From the NCBI GenBank assembly GCA_011960625.1, contig BLMJ01000285.1, positions 1 to 61,042 of the forward strand: a stretch of DNA of 61,042 nucleotides. The letters are read 5' to 3'. Under the pieces are notes generated by a model. That model was given only the letters and a program-made list of their open reading frames with translations, had not been told where the DNA came from and did not search any database. This stretch comes from Lachnospiraceae bacterium. GTDB lineage: Bacteria > Bacillota > Clostridia > Lachnospirales > Lachnospiraceae. The position numbers were made by a program, and so were the translations under genes. Shown here piece after piece: positions 42,057-51,686 of the stretch; the first letter of the stretch is position 1, and each line of letters opens with the position of its first letter.

Positions 42057-42953
42057 ATGAAGGGTATTATATTAGCAGGAGGTTCCGGCACACGACTCTA
42101 TCCTCTGACCATGGTGACATCCAAGCAACTGCTGCCGATTTACGATAAGCCAATGATCTATTATCCAATGTCGGTACTGATGAATGCAGGGATTCGGGAC
42201 ATATTGATTATCTCGACGCCTCAGGATACGGCCAGATTTCGGGAGCTTTTAGGTGATGGCCATCAGTTTGGGGTACATTTGTCCTATGCCGTTCAGCCAA
42301 GTCCGGATGGGCTTGCACAGGCATTTATTATCGGGTCGGACTTTATTGGTGAGGATACGGTTGCCATGGTGTTAGGAGACAACATTTTTGCGGGCCACGG
42401 CTTAAAAAAACGGTTGAAGGCCGCGGTTAAGAATGCAGAATCAGGAAAAGGAGCTACTGTATTTGGCTATTATGTGGATGACCCTGAGCGTTTTGGTATC
42501 GTGGAATTTAATCATGAAGGGAAAGCGGTTTCCATCGAAGAGAAACCAGAGAAGCCAAAGAGTAACTATTGTGTGACTGGACTATATTTTTATGATAATA
42601 GAGTGGTAGAGTTTGCAAGGAATCTAAAGCCCAGCGCCCGCGGTGAGTTGGAGATTACAGATTTGAATCGGGTGTATCTTGAGGAAGAGAAGCTGAATGT
42701 GGAGCTTCTTGGTCAGGGCTTTACCTGGATGGATACAGGAACCCATGAAAGCCTGGTGGATGCGACGAACTTTGTAAAGACGGTAGAATCCCATCAGCAT
42801 CGTAAGATTGGGTGTTTGGAGGAAATTGCATATCTGAACGGCTGGATTACGAAGGAAAACATGCTTGAAGTGTATGAGGTTTTGAAAAAGAATCAATATG
42901 GACAGTATTTAAAGGATGTGCTGGACGGAAAGTTCCAGGATGGGCTGTATTAA
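42057..42953 (+). CDS. rmlA: glucose-1-phosphate thymidylyltransferase RmlA
   Basis: A 298-residue nucleotidyltransferase with [44 protein letters not shown]-type VLGDNIFAG, and [20 protein letters not shown]. It makes dTDP-glucose from glucose-1-phosphate and dTTP, first step of dTDP-L-rhamnose synthesis. An excellent AAAGGAGG precedes the ATG. First of four rml genes, in the order A-B-D-C. Confidence 0.96.
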   Translation: MKGIILAGGSGTRLYPLTMVTSKQLLPIYDKPMIYYPMSVLMNAGIRDILIISTPQDTARFRELLGDGHQFGVHLSYAVQPSPDGLAQAFIIGSDFIGEDTVAMVLGDNIFAGHGLKKRLKAAVKNAESGKGATVFGYYVDDPERFGIVEFNHEGKAVSIEEKPEKPKSNYCVTGLYFYDNRVVEFARNLKPSARGELEITDLNRVYLEEEKLNVELLGQGFTWMDTGTHESLVDATNFVKTVESHQHRKIGCLEEIAYLNGWITKENMLEVYEVLKKNQYGQYLKDVLDGKFQDGLY

Positions 42954-42986
42954 AAAGCATTTATTTAGAATAGAAGGAGAAGTAAT

Positions 42987-44006
42987 ATGACAATTATCGT
43001 AACTGGCGGAGCCGGATTTATCGGAAGTAACTTTATTTTTCACATGTTGGACAAATATCCGGATTATCGGATTATTTGCCTGGATTGTCTGACCTATGCA
43101 GGGAATCTTTCTACCCTTGAGCCGGTAATGGATCGTCCCAATTTCCGTTTTGTGAAGGAGAGCATCACAGACAGAGACGCAGTGTACAAGCTGTTTGAGG
43201 AAGAACACCCGGATATGGCAGTGAATTTTGCGGCGGAGAGCCATGTAGACCGTTCGATTGAGGATCCGGAAGTATTCTTAGATACCAACATCAAAGGTAC
43301 GGCTGTATTGATGGATGCCTGCCGGAAGTATGGAATTACCCGTTACCATCAGGTATCCACAGACGAGGTGTACGGGGACCTCCCCTTAGATCGTCCGGAT
43401 TTGTTCTTTACAGAAGAAACTCCGATTCACACCAGCAGCCCTTACAGCTCTTCCAAAGCAGCGGCAGATTTGCTGGTGCTTGCATACTACAGAACCTATG
43501 GACTCCCTGTAACCATCAGCAGATGCTCCAATAACTATGGTCCATATCATTTCCCTGAGAAGCTGATTCCGTTAATGATTGCAAATGCGCTCAATGACAA
43601 GCCTCTTCCGGTATACGGGAAGGGAGAAAATGTGCGGGACTGGCTCTATGTGGAAGATCACTGTAAGGCAATTGACTTGATTATCCATAAGGGACGTGTG
43701 GGAGAGGTTTATAATATCGGCGGTCACAATGAGATGAAGAATATCGACATTGTGAAGATTATCTGTAAAGAATTAGGTAAGCCGGAAAGCCTGATTACCT
43801 ATGTGACAGACCGCAAGGGCCACGACATGCGCTATGCAATCGACCCCGCGAAGATTCACGGGGAGTTGGGATGGCTGCCGGAGACGAAGTTTGCCGACGG
43901 CATCAAGAAAACCATCCAATGGTATTTGGATAACAAGGAGTGGTGGGAGACGATCATTTCCGGAGACTATCAGAATTATTATGAGAAAATGTATAGGAAT
44001 CGTTAA
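42987..44006 (+). CDS. rmlB: dTDP-glucose 4,6-dehydratase RmlB
   Basis: A 339-residue extended SDR with ITVTGGAGFIGSNFIFHM-like TGGAGFIGSNF, FAAESHVDRSIEDPEVFLDTN, STDEVYG and the catalytic YSSSKAAADL, plus SRCSNNYGPYHFPEKLIPLM. It removes water from dTDP-glucose to give the 4-keto-6-deoxy sugar. AGGAGA lies before the ATG. Second gene of the rml operon. Confidence 0.96.
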   Translation: MTIIVTGGAGFIGSNFIFHMLDKYPDYRIICLDCLTYAGNLSTLEPVMDRPNFRFVKESITDRDAVYKLFEEEHPDMAVNFAAESHVDRSIEDPEVFLDTNIKGTAVLMDACRKYGITRYHQVSTDEVYGDLPLDRPDLFFTEETPIHTSSPYSSSKAAADLLVLAYYRTYGLPVTISRCSNNYGPYHFPEKLIPLMIANALNDKPLPVYGKGENVRDWLYVEDHCKAIDLIIHKGRVGEVYNIGGHNEMKNIDIVKIICKELGKPESLITYVTDRKGHDMRYAIDPAKIHGELGWLPETKFADGIKKTIQWYLDNKEWWETIISGDYQNYYEKMYRNR

Positions 44007-44041
44007 TATCAGCATTTTTCAAGTGTCAGGGAGGGAAGATT

Positions 44042-44983
44042 ATGAAAGTATTGGTAACTGGCGTTGCAGGACAGTTGGGCCATGATGTAATGAACGAACT
44101 TCACAAGAGGGGATATAAAGGAATCGGCAGCGACATTGCAGAGAAGTACAGCGGTGTGGAAGACGGCACCCCGGTTACTTCCATGCCATATGTTCAGTTA
44201 GATATCACGGACGCAAAGGCTGTGGAGGAAAAGATTACCGCGGCTGCTCCGGAGGTGGTGGTACACTGTGCAGCGTGGACAGCGGTGGATTTGGCAGAGG
44301 ATGAGGACAAGGTGGAAAAGGTGCGCGCAATCAACGCCGCAGGCACAGAATATATAGCGAAGGTATGCGGGAAATTGGACTGCAAACTGGTCTATCTCAG
44401 CACAGACTATGTTTTTGACGGCCAGGGAACGAAACCTTGGGAACCAGACTGTAAGGATTACAAGCCTCTCAATGTCTACGGTGTGACAAAACTGGAAGGG
44501 GAGCTGGCGGTGGCGGAACGTCTGTCTAAATATTTCATTGTGCGGATTGCATGGGTATTTGGCAAGAACGGCAAGAATTTTATTAAGACAATGCTTAATG
44601 TTGGAAAGAATCACGACAGAATCACCGTGGTCAACGATCAGATTGGGACGCCCACCTATACCTTTGACCTGGCAAGGCTTTTGGTGGACATGATTGAGAC
44701 GGAGAAGTACGGCTATTACCATGTGACCAATGAGGGAGGTTATATAAGCTGGTATGACTTTACGAAAGAGATATTCCGTCAGGCCGTAGAGCTAGGACAT
44801 TTGGAATATTCTGAAGACCGTTTGGAGGTTGTTCCTGTAACCACAGAGGAGTATGGCATTTCCAAGGCGGTAAGACCCTTTAACAGCCGACTGGATAAGA
44901 GTAAGCTGACAGAGAATGGATTTACGCCATTGCCAACCTGGCAGGACGCGCTTTTTAGGTATTTGAAGGAAATCGAATTCTAG
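44042..44983 (+). CDS. rmlD: dTDP-4-dehydrorhamnose reductase RmlD
   Basis: A 313-residue SDR with VLVTGVAGQLGHDVMNEL, VVHCAAWTAVDLAEDE, STDYVFDG and the catalytic YGVTKLEGE. It reduces dTDP-4-keto-rhamnose to dTDP-L-rhamnose, the last step of the pathway. GGGAGG lies 8 nt before the ATG. It precedes rmlC here, which differs from the common A-C-B-D order in other groups. Confidence 0.95.
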   Translation: MKVLVTGVAGQLGHDVMNELHKRGYKGIGSDIAEKYSGVEDGTPVTSMPYVQLDITDAKAVEEKITAAAPEVVVHCAAWTAVDLAEDEDKVEKVRAINAAGTEYIAKVCGKLDCKLVYLSTDYVFDGQGTKPWEPDCKDYKPLNVYGVTKLEGELAVAERLSKYFIVRIAWVFGKNGKNFIKTMLNVGKNHDRITVVNDQIGTPTYTFDLARLLVDMIETEKYGYYHVTNEGGYISWYDFTKEIFRQAVELGHLEYSEDRLEVVPVTTEEYGISKAVRPFNSRLDKSKLTENGFTPLPTWQDALFRYLKEIEF

Positions 44984-44999
44984 TAGAAAGGATAAAAGG

Positions 45000-45608
45000 A
45001 TGGGACAGATAAAAGTAGAAAAAAATGTCGGCGGTATTCACGGGCTTTGTGTGATAGAGCCGGCAGTCCATGGAGATGCCAGGGGATATTTTATGGAAAC
45101 CTATAACCAGCGGGATATGGAAGAAGAGGGCCTTACCATGAATTTTGTACAGGACAACCAGTCCTGTTCATCCAAAGGCGTCCTGCGAGGGCTGCATTTT
45201 CAGAAAAGTTTTCCACAGGGGAAACTTGTTCGGGTGATAAAAGGATCCGTATTTGACGTAGCGGTCGACTTAAGAAGCGGCAGCGGCACTTATGGGAAAT
45301 GGTTTGGTATTGAACTTACAGAAGAGAACCGGAAACAATTTTATATCCCGGAAGGCTTTGCCCATGGTTTTCTGGTTCTCAGTGAAATAGCTGAATTTTG
45401 TTACAAATGTACAGATTTCTACCGCCCTGGGGACGAGGGAGGGCTGGCATGGAATGACCCCGAAATTGGAATAAAGTGGCCCTGTCTTACGGGGGAATAT
45501 AAGGGGAATGCATCGGCAGACGGCTATCAGTTAGAGGATGGAACGAAGTTAAAGCTAAGCGAGAAAGACCAGTTGTGGGCAGGGCTTAAAGATACCTTCC
45601 GCTTTTAA
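45000..45608 (+). CDS. rmlC: dTDP-4-dehydrorhamnose 3,5-epimerase RmlC
   Basis: A 202-residue cupin with GDARGYFMETYNQRDM, FVQDNQSCSSKGVLRGLHFQ, PQGKLVRVIKGSVFDVAVDLR (catalytic His and sugar-binding parts), FYIPEGFAHGFLVLSEIAEFCYKCTDFY and NDPEIGIKWP. It epimerises C3 and C5. The last gene of the rml operon, followed by a strong two-way terminator. Confidence 0.95.
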   Translation: MGQIKVEKNVGGIHGLCVIEPAVHGDARGYFMETYNQRDMEEEGLTMNFVQDNQSCSSKGVLRGLHFQKSFPQGKLVRVIKGSVFDVAVDLRSGSGTYGKWFGIELTEENRKQFYIPEGFAHGFLVLSEIAEFCYKCTDFYRPGDEGGLAWNDPEIGIKWPCLTGEYKGNASADGYQLEDGTKLKLSEKDQLWAGLKDTFRF

Positions 45609-45619
45609 AGGTTTTTCAT

Positions 45620-45669
45620 AATTTAAGGGACTATGGGAAAAGGCCAATTTTCCCATAGTCCCTTAAATT
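45620..45669. terminator. 22-bp perfect hairpin, terminator for both strands
   Basis: 45620-45641 pairs perfectly with 45648-45669 around GGCCAA. It has A's on one side and T's on the other, so it can end both rmlC (+) and the converging glycosyltransferase (-), whose stop codon is inside it at 45668-45670. Confidence 0.9.
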
Positions 45670-46648
45670 ATTTGCCTATAGTTTTCCGTGTAATCCAATC
45701 TTTTGCGTAAGAAAACATATTCGATACCAACTCTCCTTCAATCTGTACATAATTATGCAGATTCCGCAGCCGAAACGGAACCTTCCGAAGAGTCTTCCGT
45801 GTTTTCAAGCCTTCCCGAAATCCGTCTAAGTAATCTTTCCCAAAGCCAAGTTTTAGAAAAAAGGCATATTTTAACAGATATCCGCCAAGAAGGGGAAGAA
45901 AATTAATCAGCAGTTGTAAAAAGGGCATATTCTTATAATTCAGATAAACATTATTCCTTGCGGACAGCCTCACCTTGAAGGAATTATATTTTGAACCGCT
46001 TGTTCCGCTTCCGACGTGATATACCAGAGCTGTCGGACAATATAGATTCCGATATCCAAAAATCTTAGCCCGGTATCCGACGTCAATATCCTCCAGATAA
46101 GCAAAATGCTTCTCATCAAACAGGCCAATCTTTTTGAATACCTCTCTTCGGTAAATGGCGGCCCCGGCGCAGGCGCTAAATACCTCGTCCATCTTTGTAT
46201 AATTAGATCTTGACCGCCCTGCACCCCGGCATACGCCCCATCCCGTCAGGGTATAGAGGTCTCCTGCACTGTCGATGAGTTCGGGATGATACATCTGAAG
46301 CATTTTACTGCTGACAGAGAAGATTCTTGGAGAAGCTTCGATTGCTTTCACCAGCTCTTCTATATAATGGGGATCCACAGTCGTATCGTTATTTAAAAGA
46401 ATCACATAAGGAGTTTTGCAGCGCCGGATCCCCAGATTCACGGCCCCGCTGAAGCCATAGTTTTTATCCAGGCACAGGATCTTAATTTCAGGGTAACGCT
46501 CTCTTACGTACTCTGCGCTTCCATCTGTAGAAGCGTTGTCCACGATGAGGATTTGGTAGTCTTTATAGGTCTGCTTTCCAAGAGATGCAAGACAGGGTTC
46601 CATAAAATGACATCCATTGTAATTGGGAATGATAATCGTAACTTTCAT
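45668..46648 (-). CDS. GT2 glycosyltransferase, probable rhamnosyltransferase
   Basis: A 326-residue family-2 transferase: VTIIIPNYNGCHFMEPCLASLGKQTYKDYQILIVDNASTDGSAEYV, LLNNDTTVD (donor-metal motif), ACAGAAIYRREVFKKIGLFDEKHFAYLEDIDVGYRAKIFGYRN (the catalytic ED) and RNNVYLNYKNMP. It is of the type that transfers rhamnose or related sugars for wall polysaccharides. Its promoter lies in the 177-bp gap before the next gene on the other strand (TATAAT on the minus strand at 46699-46704). It converges with rmlC. Confidence 0.9.
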   Translation of the reverse strand: MKVTIIIPNYNGCHFMEPCLASLGKQTYKDYQILIVDNASTDGSAEYVRERYPEIKILCLDKNYGFSGAVNLGIRRCKTPYVILLNNDTTVDPHYIEELVKAIEASPRIFSVSSKMLQMYHPELIDSAGDLYTLTGWGVCRGAGRSRSNYTKMDEVFSACAGAAIYRREVFKKIGLFDEKHFAYLEDIDVGYRAKIFGYRNLYCPTALVYHVGSGTSGSKYNSFKVRLSARNNVYLNYKNMPFLQLLINFLPLLGGYLLKYAFFLKLGFGKDYLDGFREGLKTRKTLRKVPFRLRNLHNYVQIEGELVSNMFSYAKDWITRKTIGK

Positions 46649-46769
46649 ATATATAAATTCGCCTTTCTCGGGGTAAAATTAATCTTTCATGCGGATACAT
46701 TATAGCAGAGATTTGGTAGATATGCCATAAATATTAATGAATTGTTAAGAAAAACTATATATTGATGGG

Positions 46770-46798
46770 TTGTCGATTCGGGTATTTTATTGTATTAT
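46770..46798 (+). promoter_or_regulatory. promoter of glycan locus 2
   Basis: TTGTCG (46770-46775) and TATTAT (46793-46798) are 17 bp apart, about 28 nt before the GTG start of the phosphoglycosyl transferase. Confidence 0.55.
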
Positions 46799-46825
46799 AA
46801 GTTGAGATTTAGGTGGTGAATATGA

Positions 46826-48229
46826 GTGATTAAGAATAATCAAAAATTGCTGAATACATTTCATGTTGTGCTGGATGCGCTGGTGATTATTTTTTCTTAT
46901 GTGGCGGCATGGCATATTCGGTTTCGAAGCGGGATTTTTGAGGTTGCGCCATGGTATCTGTCTCTGCAAGAGTATATGATAGTCCTAATCTTCCTTGTAC
47001 CGGAGTATCTGCTTCTATATTATATCTTTCAGCTGTACACGCCCAAGCGGGTACAGGGCAGGAGACTGGAGGCTTGGCGGATTATACAGGCGAATGTGAT
47101 TGGGCTTATGACCTTTATCCTGGTTTTGTATTTGGCAAGAGAGCCGGATTTCTCACGAACTATGATGTTCATTTTCTTCTGTATCAATGTGTTTGTTGAG
47201 ATTGTGGGAAGGAATATCTTACGGGAAGAGCTTAGGAATATTCGTAAAAAAGGGTACAACCAGAAGCACATTCTATTGGTGGGATATAGCCGGGCGGCGG
47301 AGCAGTATGTGGACAGAATCCGTGCGAATCCGGAATGGGGATACATTGTCAGAGGGATTCTTGCAGATAATAAGCCGAGAGGAACCCAATACAGAGGGGT
47401 GAAGGTACTGGGAAGAACGGAAAATCTAACAATTGTGCTCCCAGAGAATAAATTGGACGAGATTGTCATAACTTTGGGGCTTGCAGAATATCATAAGTTG
47501 GAGCATATCGTGGGGATGTGTGAGAAGTCAGGGGTACACACCAAGTTTATTCCGGACTATAACAATATCATTCCGACGAAGCCATATACCGAAGATTTGC
47601 TGGGGCTTCCTGTGGTCAATATTCGGCATGTGCCGTTGAGCAATGTACTGAATGCTTTGCTTAAGAGAGGAGTGGATCTGTTTGGCGCCGTTACAGCGCT
47701 GCTTTTGTTTTCTCCTGTCATGGCATTTACCGCATTGGCAATAAAGCTCACCTCTCCGGGGCCGCTGATTTTTAAGCAGGAGAGAATTGGATTCCAGAAT
47801 AAGCCGTTTTTGATGTATAAATTCCGCTCCATGGTGGTGCAGGATGAGAACAAGGAAAAAGGGGGATGGACAACCCAGAATGACCCAAGGGTCACAGGCT
47901 TTGGCAAGTTTATACGAAAGACGAGTATCGACGAGCTTCCACAGCTTTTTAATGTACTGAAGGGAAATATGAGCCTTGTGGGACCGAGGCCGGAAAGACC
48001 TCAGTTTGTGGAAAAGTTCAGTGAGGAGATTCCAAGATACAGAGTTAAGCATCAGGTGCGTCCAGGGCTTACAGGATGGGCGCAGGTGAATGGGTACCGG
48101 GGGGATACCTCCATTCGCAGGCGTATTGAGTATGACCTGTATTATATCGAAAATTGGACATTAGGGTTTGACTTTAAGATTATATTTTTGACATTTTTTA
48201 AAGGCTTTGTGAACAAGAACGCATATTAG
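46826..48229 (+). CDS. polyprenyl glycosylphosphotransferase (WbaP/WcaJ type)
   Basis: A 467-residue initiating enzyme. The N-terminal part has about four membrane helices, then a Rossmann-like middle (ILLVGYSRAAEQYVDRI, RGVKVLGRTENL) and the C-terminal catalytic part: LTSPGPLIFKQERIGFQNKPFLMYKFRSM, RKTSIDELPQLFNVLKGNMSLVGPRPERP, RPGLTGWAQVNGYRGDTS. It puts glucose- or galactose-phosphate on undecaprenyl phosphate. It starts at GTG 46826 with AGGTGG upstream. First gene of locus 2 and unlike the small enzyme of locus 1. Confidence 0.92.
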   Translation: MIKNNQKLLNTFHVVLDALVIIFSYVAAWHIRFRSGIFEVAPWYLSLQEYMIVLIFLVPEYLLLYYIFQLYTPKRVQGRRLEAWRIIQANVIGLMTFILVLYLAREPDFSRTMMFIFFCINVFVEIVGRNILREELRNIRKKGYNQKHILLVGYSRAAEQYVDRIRANPEWGYIVRGILADNKPRGTQYRGVKVLGRTENLTIVLPENKLDEIVITLGLAEYHKLEHIVGMCEKSGVHTKFIPDYNNIIPTKPYTEDLLGLPVVNIRHVPLSNVLNALLKRGVDLFGAVTALLLFSPVMAFTALAIKLTSPGPLIFKQERIGFQNKPFLMYKFRSMVVQDENKEKGGWTTQNDPRVTGFGKFIRKTSIDELPQLFNVLKGNMSLVGPRPERPQFVEKFSEEIPRYRVKHQVRPGLTGWAQVNGYRGDTSIRRRIEYDLYYIENWTLGFDFKIIFLTFFKGFVNKNAY

Positions 48230-48248
48230 CCTGTAGGGGAGAGCTGGC

Positions 48249-49400
48249 ATGGGTAAGAAGAGAAACGTGGAAAATGATAGAAGCATGGGGCGAAAGAGAG
48301 GGACAGAAAAGAGGATATCACCAAAAGAAAGACAGAGGAAAAAACGCAAAAGACGCAGAAAAAGAGTTGTGCTTTTGTGTGTGGAGCTTTTTGTGTTAGC
48401 ATCTCTTTGCGTTGCAGGATATGCAATGTTGAAGCTTGGTAAACTGAACATTAATATATTGGATCAGAATAAGCTGGAAGTCTACAAAGATACCGGACCA
48501 TATACGAATATTGCATGCTTTGGTCTGGACTCTAGAAACGGTGAGCTGGAAGGCGGGGTACAGAGTGATAGTATCATAATTGTCAGTATCAACAATGAGA
48601 CGAATGATGTGAAGCTGGTTTCCGTATATCGGGATACCTTGCTTTTGCAGGCTGACGGCGGCTATTCCAAGGCTAATTCAGCTTACAATAGAGGCGGGCC
48701 GGAGGAAGCCATCAGCCTGTTGAACCGTAATTTTGATCTGGACATCCGCAATTATGTCAGTGTAAACTTCAATGCCTTGGTGGATGTAATCGACGCTTTG
48801 GGGGGACTTGAGATTGAGCTGACACAGGAGGAGGCATATTACAGTAATGGCTATGCAGCCGAGACCTCCAGAGTGGTGGGGCAAGAGATGGTCAAGATTG
48901 ATGAGGTTGCCGGAACTCAACTGCTGGATGGCGTCCATGCGGTTAGTTACGCCAGAATCCGTTATACAACAGGAAATGATTTCAAGAGAACGGAACGGCA
49001 GCGAGAGGTGCTTGAAAAGACCATGGAGAAGGCCAAAAAAGCAGATATCTTTACTCTGAATAAGATTGTAGATAAGGTGTTTCCGCAGATATCTACCAGT
49101 CTGTCCATCACAGATATGCTTGGATTTGTGTCCAATATCATGGAATATAACGTTGTGGAGACTACAGGATTTCCCTATGCATTGACCACGAGCGAGGAGG
49201 TTCGGGAGCATAAAGGCTCCTATGTGGTACCTATTGATTTTGTGGGAAATGTTACGAAGCTTCACCAGAATATCTTTGCGGAGGACTGGTATGAGCCTTC
49301 CAATAAGGTACAGCAGATTCATGACGATATTATCTATCTGACCGGCATTACGGAAGATACGACAGCCATGAAGACGAACTTTGAAGGAGATTCCCAATGA
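48249..49400 (+). CDS. LytR-CpsA-Psr (LCP) family glycopolymer transferase
   Basis: A 383-residue protein with a very basic 40-residue N-terminus, one membrane helix, and an LCP domain: NIACFGLDSRNGELEGGVQSDSIIIVSINNETNDVKLVSVYRDTLLLQ, NYVSVNFNALVDVIDALGGLEIEL and DGVHAVSYARIRYTTGNDFKRTERQREVL. LCP enzymes move finished glycopolymers from undecaprenyl phosphate to peptidoglycan. It overlaps the next gene by ATGA, so the two are coupled. Confidence 0.92.
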   Translation: MGKKRNVENDRSMGRKRGTEKRISPKERQRKKRKRRRKRVVLLCVELFVLASLCVAGYAMLKLGKLNINILDQNKLEVYKDTGPYTNIACFGLDSRNGELEGGVQSDSIIIVSINNETNDVKLVSVYRDTLLLQADGGYSKANSAYNRGGPEEAISLLNRNFDLDIRNYVSVNFNALVDVIDALGGLEIELTQEEAYYSNGYAAETSRVVGQEMVKIDEVAGTQLLDGVHAVSYARIRYTTGNDFKRTERQREVLEKTMEKAKKADIFTLNKIVDKVFPQISTSLSITDMLGFVSNIMEYNVVETTGFPYALTTSEEVREHKGSYVVPIDFVGNVTKLHQNIFAEDWYEPSNKVQQIHDDIIYLTGITEDTTAMKTNFEGDSQ

Positions 49401-50656
49401 GAAGGCGCAATGAGATAATAATGGAATATGGCACCTACATGTTGGCTTATTTTATGAGTTACATTGCGTCTTTGGCGCGTCTGCACTTTATTTCCGGGAT
49501 TCTTTTGCTTTTGGAGGCCCTGTATCTATATTTACACTGGGTAAGGGAGTCTCAAAATGTGACGGAGCTTCGAGCGGTTTTTACGCTTGCCTGGGTCGGC
49601 GGACAGGGAGTTGCCTGTCTGCGGCTAAGCCAACTTCAAAGTGACTGGAGTTATTTAACCTGGCTCTGCTTTTTCCTAATCTATATCGGGTTTGGTATCG
49701 GATATGAGTGGGGACGGAAGTATGCGCCGGATGAGAAGAAAGAGCCTCTTAGAAATTCTGTACAGGCAAAACGTCTTTTCCTGTGTATTACAGGGCTGGC
49801 CTTGGTATCGGTGTTAAGCTTTGCTTTTCAGTCAACAGGTTTAGGAGGAGTATCCGGAAGCTGTATTCTGATTCCGGCCATCACGATTCTCTATGTGAAG
49901 GTGAGTGAAACGTGCAGAGGAAAAGAGAAGGTGATACTGGCGCTGGCGAATGTGACGGCAATTGTCATTCCGGTTTTGCGTATGTCCAGATTCCAGCTTT
50001 TCTTTGTGGTTTGTTTTACGATGGTTACATATATTATGGTAAACCGCAGAATGAGGATTAGAACTATGGCAGGGATCGTTTTGGCCCTGCTTCCGATCTA
50101 TGTGGCATTGACTGTGTTTCGGTATCATGACATCACATATCTGAACAGTATATTTGAAATGAAATACGAGAAAATGCCCTTATTTTTTACACAGCCTTAT
50201 ATCTATGTGGCGAATAATTTCGAGAATTTTAATTGCCTGGTAGAGCAGCTTACGAAGCATACCTGGGGAATGAGAATGTTGTCGCCGTTTTTTGCATTGA
50301 CAGGGCTTAAGTGGATGTTTCCGAAATTGACGTCATCCGTTATTTATCTGACAAAGCCAGAGCTTACCTCTCTTACATTATTTTACGATGCATACTATGA
50401 TTATGGAATCGCCGGGGCTTTTTTCTTTGCGGCATTGCTTGGCGTTGCGGCAAAGTGGATGATGCGGATTGTAAGAAAGAATGATAATCCGGTCGCATAT
50501 CTGTTTTATGGGCAATTTGCGGTCTACCTTGGACTGGCATTTTTTACCACATGGTTCAGTAATTCCATCGTATGGTTCTGGCTGATTCTGACAGGAATGA
50601 TGTACTGGTTTGTAGGATATGATAAGAATAAGAAAAGGAATGGACAGAAGGAATGA
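49397..50656 (+). CDS. oligosaccharide repeat unit polymerase (Wzy-like)
   Basis: A 419-residue membrane protein with about 11-12 helices and a large outer loop (residues about 245-315: YHDITYLNSIFEMKYEKMPLFFTQPYIYVANNFENFNCLVEQLTKHTW), a layout typical of Wzy polymerases. The PYIYVANNFENF segment recurs in this group. It should polymerise repeat units of locus 2. Start and stop overlap neighbours as ATGA at both ends. Confidence 0.78.
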   Translation: MRRRNEIIMEYGTYMLAYFMSYIASLARLHFISGILLLLEALYLYLHWVRESQNVTELRAVFTLAWVGGQGVACLRLSQLQSDWSYLTWLCFFLIYIGFGIGYEWGRKYAPDEKKEPLRNSVQAKRLFLCITGLALVSVLSFAFQSTGLGGVSGSCILIPAITILYVKVSETCRGKEKVILALANVTAIVIPVLRMSRFQLFFVVCFTMVTYIMVNRRMRIRTMAGIVLALLPIYVALTVFRYHDITYLNSIFEMKYEKMPLFFTQPYIYVANNFENFNCLVEQLTKHTWGMRMLSPFFALTGLKWMFPKLTSSVIYLTKPELTSLTLFYDAYYDYGIAGAFFFAALLGVAAKWMMRIVRKNDNPVAYLFYGQFAVYLGLAFFTTWFSNSIVWFWLILTGMMYWFVGYDKNKKRNGQKE

Positions 50657-51567
50657 GTAAGCTGCGTGTAGATGTGGTGATATTGACATACCGGCCGGAC
50701 GAACGGTTTATAGAAGAACTAAGGAGGCTTAAGAGACAAGAGGAGCCTGTGGGATGGATCTATGTGATCAATACGAAGTCGGGGACTTTTCCCGAAGAAG
50801 TGGAGCATATGCCAGGGATTTCTGTTGTGCATATCGAACCGGAGGATTTTGATCATGGCAGGACCCGCGACATGGGATTTGCGCTTTCAGAAGCAGAGAT
50901 ACTGGTATTTATGACCCAGGACGCCCTGCCTGCAGATAGGAAATTGATAGGAGAACTAACAAAACCCCTTCTTTGCTCGGAAAAAGTGGGCGTGTCTTAT
51001 GCCAGACAACTGCCGGCAAAAGGATGTGATGAGATTGAGCGGTTTACACGGAGCTTCAACTATCCGAAGGAGAGCAGGCTGAAAAGCAAGAGTGATCTTC
51101 CTGTCTTGGGAATCAAGACTTATTTTTGTTCGGATGTATGTGCGGCGTATCAAAGGAGCATCTATCTGGAGATGGGAGGTTTTACGAAGAGGACAATCTT
51201 TAATGAAGATATGATTATGGCGGCTAAGATGGTGAAGGCAGGGTATCAGGTCGCATATGCGGCGCAGGCAAGGGTGATTCATTCCCATAACTATTCAGGG
51301 CGAAAGCAGTTTCAGAGAAATTTTGATTTGGCTGTATCTCAGGCAGATCATCCAGAGATATTTGGCGGGCTTCGTTCTGAGTCGGAAGGCATACGTTTGG
51401 TGAAGGATACGGCGAGGTATCTGATTCGGAAGAGAAGATGGAGCTTGGTTTTAGAGCTTCTATATAAAAGCGGATGTAAATATCTAGGATATAAGGCAGG
51501 ACAAAATTATAGAAAAATGCCTTTGTGGGTAGTAAAACGATGTTCAGCTAGTGCAAATTATTGGTAA
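50653..51567 (+). CDS. GT2 family rhamnosyltransferase-like protein
   Basis: A 304-residue transferase with VDVVILTYRPDERFIEELRRLKRQE, the Asp motif FMTQDALPADRKLI, YARQLPAKGCDEIERFTRSFNYPKESR, CSDVCAAYQRSIYLEMGGF and NEDMIMAAKMVKAGYQVAYA. It resembles RfbF-type rhamnosyltransferases that use dTDP-rhamnose, consistent with the rml genes upstream. ATGA overlap with the polymerase. Confidence 0.88.
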   Translation: MSKLRVDVVILTYRPDERFIEELRRLKRQEEPVGWIYVINTKSGTFPEEVEHMPGISVVHIEPEDFDHGRTRDMGFALSEAEILVFMTQDALPADRKLIGELTKPLLCSEKVGVSYARQLPAKGCDEIERFTRSFNYPKESRLKSKSDLPVLGIKTYFCSDVCAAYQRSIYLEMGGFTKRTIFNEDMIMAAKMVKAGYQVAYAAQARVIHSHNYSGRKQFQRNFDLAVSQADHPEIFGGLRSESEGIRLVKDTARYLIRKRRWSLVLELLYKSGCKYLGYKAGQNYRKMPLWVVKRCSASANYW

Positions 51568-51594
51568 AAACCGAAGAAATCCCATATTTTAAGA

Positions 51595-51623
51595 TTGAAG
51601 TTTCTGTAAAAATGCGGTAATAT
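51595..51623 (+). promoter_or_regulatory. promoter of the second LCP gene
   Basis: TTGAAG (51595-51600) and TAATAT (51618-51623) are separated by 17 bp, about 63 nt before the ATG. Confidence 0.6.
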
Positions 51624-51686
51624 ATTGAGGAATGTTATGACAGGTTAGGAAAGAAATTAAGAGAAGCAAAGAAAGGACATTAGATA

